DNA of 64,000 bases from Undibacter mobilis (GTDB lineage Bacteria > Pseudomonadota > Alphaproteobacteria > Rhizobiales > Xanthobacteraceae), in contig NZ_QRGO01000001.1 in the NCBI RefSeq assembly GCF_003367195.1, positions 916,501 through 980,500 of the forward strand, in the 5' to 3' direction. Below the pieces are notes generated by a model. The model had not been told where the DNA came from, made no database searches, and saw only the letters and a program-made list of their open reading frames with translations. The translations under genes and the position numbers were made by a program. Positions 63,317-64,000 of this stretch are shown one piece after another. Each line of letters starts with the position of its first letter. Positions within the stretch are counted from its first letter, which is position 1.

Positions 63317-63819
63317 CTGATAGATTACCGCTGTCATTTAGTTCGACGGCTTGACCGATTCCCCACGACTCATCAACGCGTTGGTTAGCGAACGGTAGAA
63401 AATTCGGACATTCGGCCGGCGTCCCGCAATGGATCGACTGCGATCTTGCGACAAAACCAAATTGCTCGGCCGGACACCTTGTGTATTTTGAAAAGCGCGC
63501 GCGGCTCTTGCCACACGCGATCAGGAACAAGGAATGTTCTGCGCTCATTGGCAGATGAGAACGGCTATCTATTGCCCTGTGGCTGGAAAACTCCACTCGC
63601 GAAAGATGACCGGATAAAGCTTTGGCGTTAAACCGCCGGCACCGGACTTCTCTCCGACGAGTTGACGAGCCGCGCGGCAATAAAGGCAGATCGACGTCGC
63701 AAAAATTGAATTGAAGGCAATTCGGGTTTTGCGAAGATGGATTTGCGGTAGAGCCTGATCGAAGACGGACTTGATTGAGTAGGTATCTGGGCGAGAGCCC
63801 GCAGATTGGGGGGACTGTG

Positions 63820-63945
63820 ATGATAGCGAACTCTCGTACGATTGGTGGTGCAGGCGCTTACATGCCGTGCCAGACTGACTCGTACAGCGCGCTCTTTCGT
63901 CAGGTCTCCGATGTCCGCTTGGGCAATGCGCCGCCCAACATCTAA
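63820..63945 (+). CDS. Possible 41-residue ORF
   Basis: ATG 63820 preceded by GGGGGA, stop TAA 63945. Product begins M-I-A-N-S-R-T-I-G-G. No family recognised. Such a frame can occur by chance. Confidence 0.2.
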   Translation: MIANSRTIGGAGAYMPCQTDSYSALFRQVSDVRLGNAPPNI

Positions 63946-64000
63946 AGGCGCCGTTCCCGTTCCTTTCAAAACGATATCGCGCCGTACCCGCTAGGCCGGC

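Larger units (their letters stand above)
62879..64000. other. Gene-poor region after rpsT
   Basis: 1,122 bases, AT-richer than the rest. After the rpsT terminator it holds inverted repeats (AACTGTC/GACAGTT at 63090-63115, CGCTCAA/TTGAGCG at 63209-63226) and a hairpin with T8 (63277-63316). Longer frames on either strand lack family features. I found no DnaA box matching TTATCCACA with one mismatch. Confidence 0.6.

Noticed and set aside
63240..63680. 146-codon leftward frame
   Set aside because: No ribosome site, no family features, would run through the T8 terminator-like site.
62879..64000. Origin of replication
   Set aside because: No 9-mer within one mismatch of TTATCCACA or its complement; dnaA is not in the window.

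Overview
The window is GC-rich (about two thirds G+C by eye) chromosomal DNA of an alphaproteobacterium, most likely Hyphomicrobiales/Rhizobiales near Bradyrhizobiaceae or Xanthobacteraceae. Support: a RegB/RegA redox two-component pair with all signature motifs, an MmcB-type repair protein, a Cys-type intracellular PHB depolymerase, a complete-looking tad/cpa core, a malic enzyme fused to a phosphotransacetylase-like domain, and many dispersed intergenic palindromes with TCATTCCGG or TCCCGGACGCG arms. I see no prophage, insertion sequence, CRISPR array or rRNA. One tRNA (Arg, CCG) is present.

Layout. 1-11742: a catabolic locus that starts with the first 13 codons of a leftward thiolase, then a divergent promoter with a perfect 21-bp operator, then rightward genes for a periplasmic binding protein, a crotonase, two tandem feruloyl-CoA-synthase-like ligases, a thiolase, an SDR dehydrogenase, a methyltransferase, a hotdog thioesterase, an ACMSD-type amidohydrolase and a PHBH-fold FAD monooxygenase. 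Together they look like CoA-dependent degradation of an aromatic (phenylpropanoid-like) acid: uptake, activation, side-chain hydration/oxidation/thiolysis, CoA release, ring chemistry. The substrate is inferred. 11802-16169: mutS, convergent with a pair of paralogous membrane proteins. 16315-20688 (leftward): sulfonate/nitrate-type ABC importer, zinc alcohol dehydrogenase, OsmC-like protein. 20897-26957 (rightward): glnD, a DUF3108 periplasmic protein, a class A penicillin-binding protein. 26959-32207 (leftward): MFS drug exporter, YgjP-like metallopeptidase, PHB depolymerase, ABC-2 exporter. 32311-34272: regB-regA. 34322-37832: mmcB, an alpha/beta hydrolase, a TauE/SafE exporter, glutaryl-CoA dehydrogenase.

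37833-38545 is a gene-free block with a chain of strong hairpins downstream of a near-consensus leftward promoter, a candidate structured RNA. It is followed by an HU gene and an NhaD-like antiporter. 40693-50146 is a leftward tad/cpa pilus operon (tadG, cpaB, cpaC, small lipoprotein, cpaE, cpaF, tadB, tadC, tadD) without pilin, prepilin peptidase, tadE or tadF genes. 50448-62878 carries mostly single housekeeping or metabolic genes: DMT exporter, tRNA-Arg, FAH-family enzyme, receiver protein, DUF427 protein, a protease-dead HtrA-like protein, luciferase-like oxidoreductase, dienelactone hydrolase, polysaccharide export lipoprotein, msrA, small membrane protein, maeB, dapA-like aldolase, rpsT. 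The last 1.1 kb after rpsT has no convincing gene but holds several inverted repeats and an intrinsic-terminator-like site.

Most gene families here are well known. The best candidates for something new are the operator/promoter of the catabolic locus, the hairpin-chain RNA candidate, the paralogous membrane pair, and the catalytically dead HtrA-like protein.
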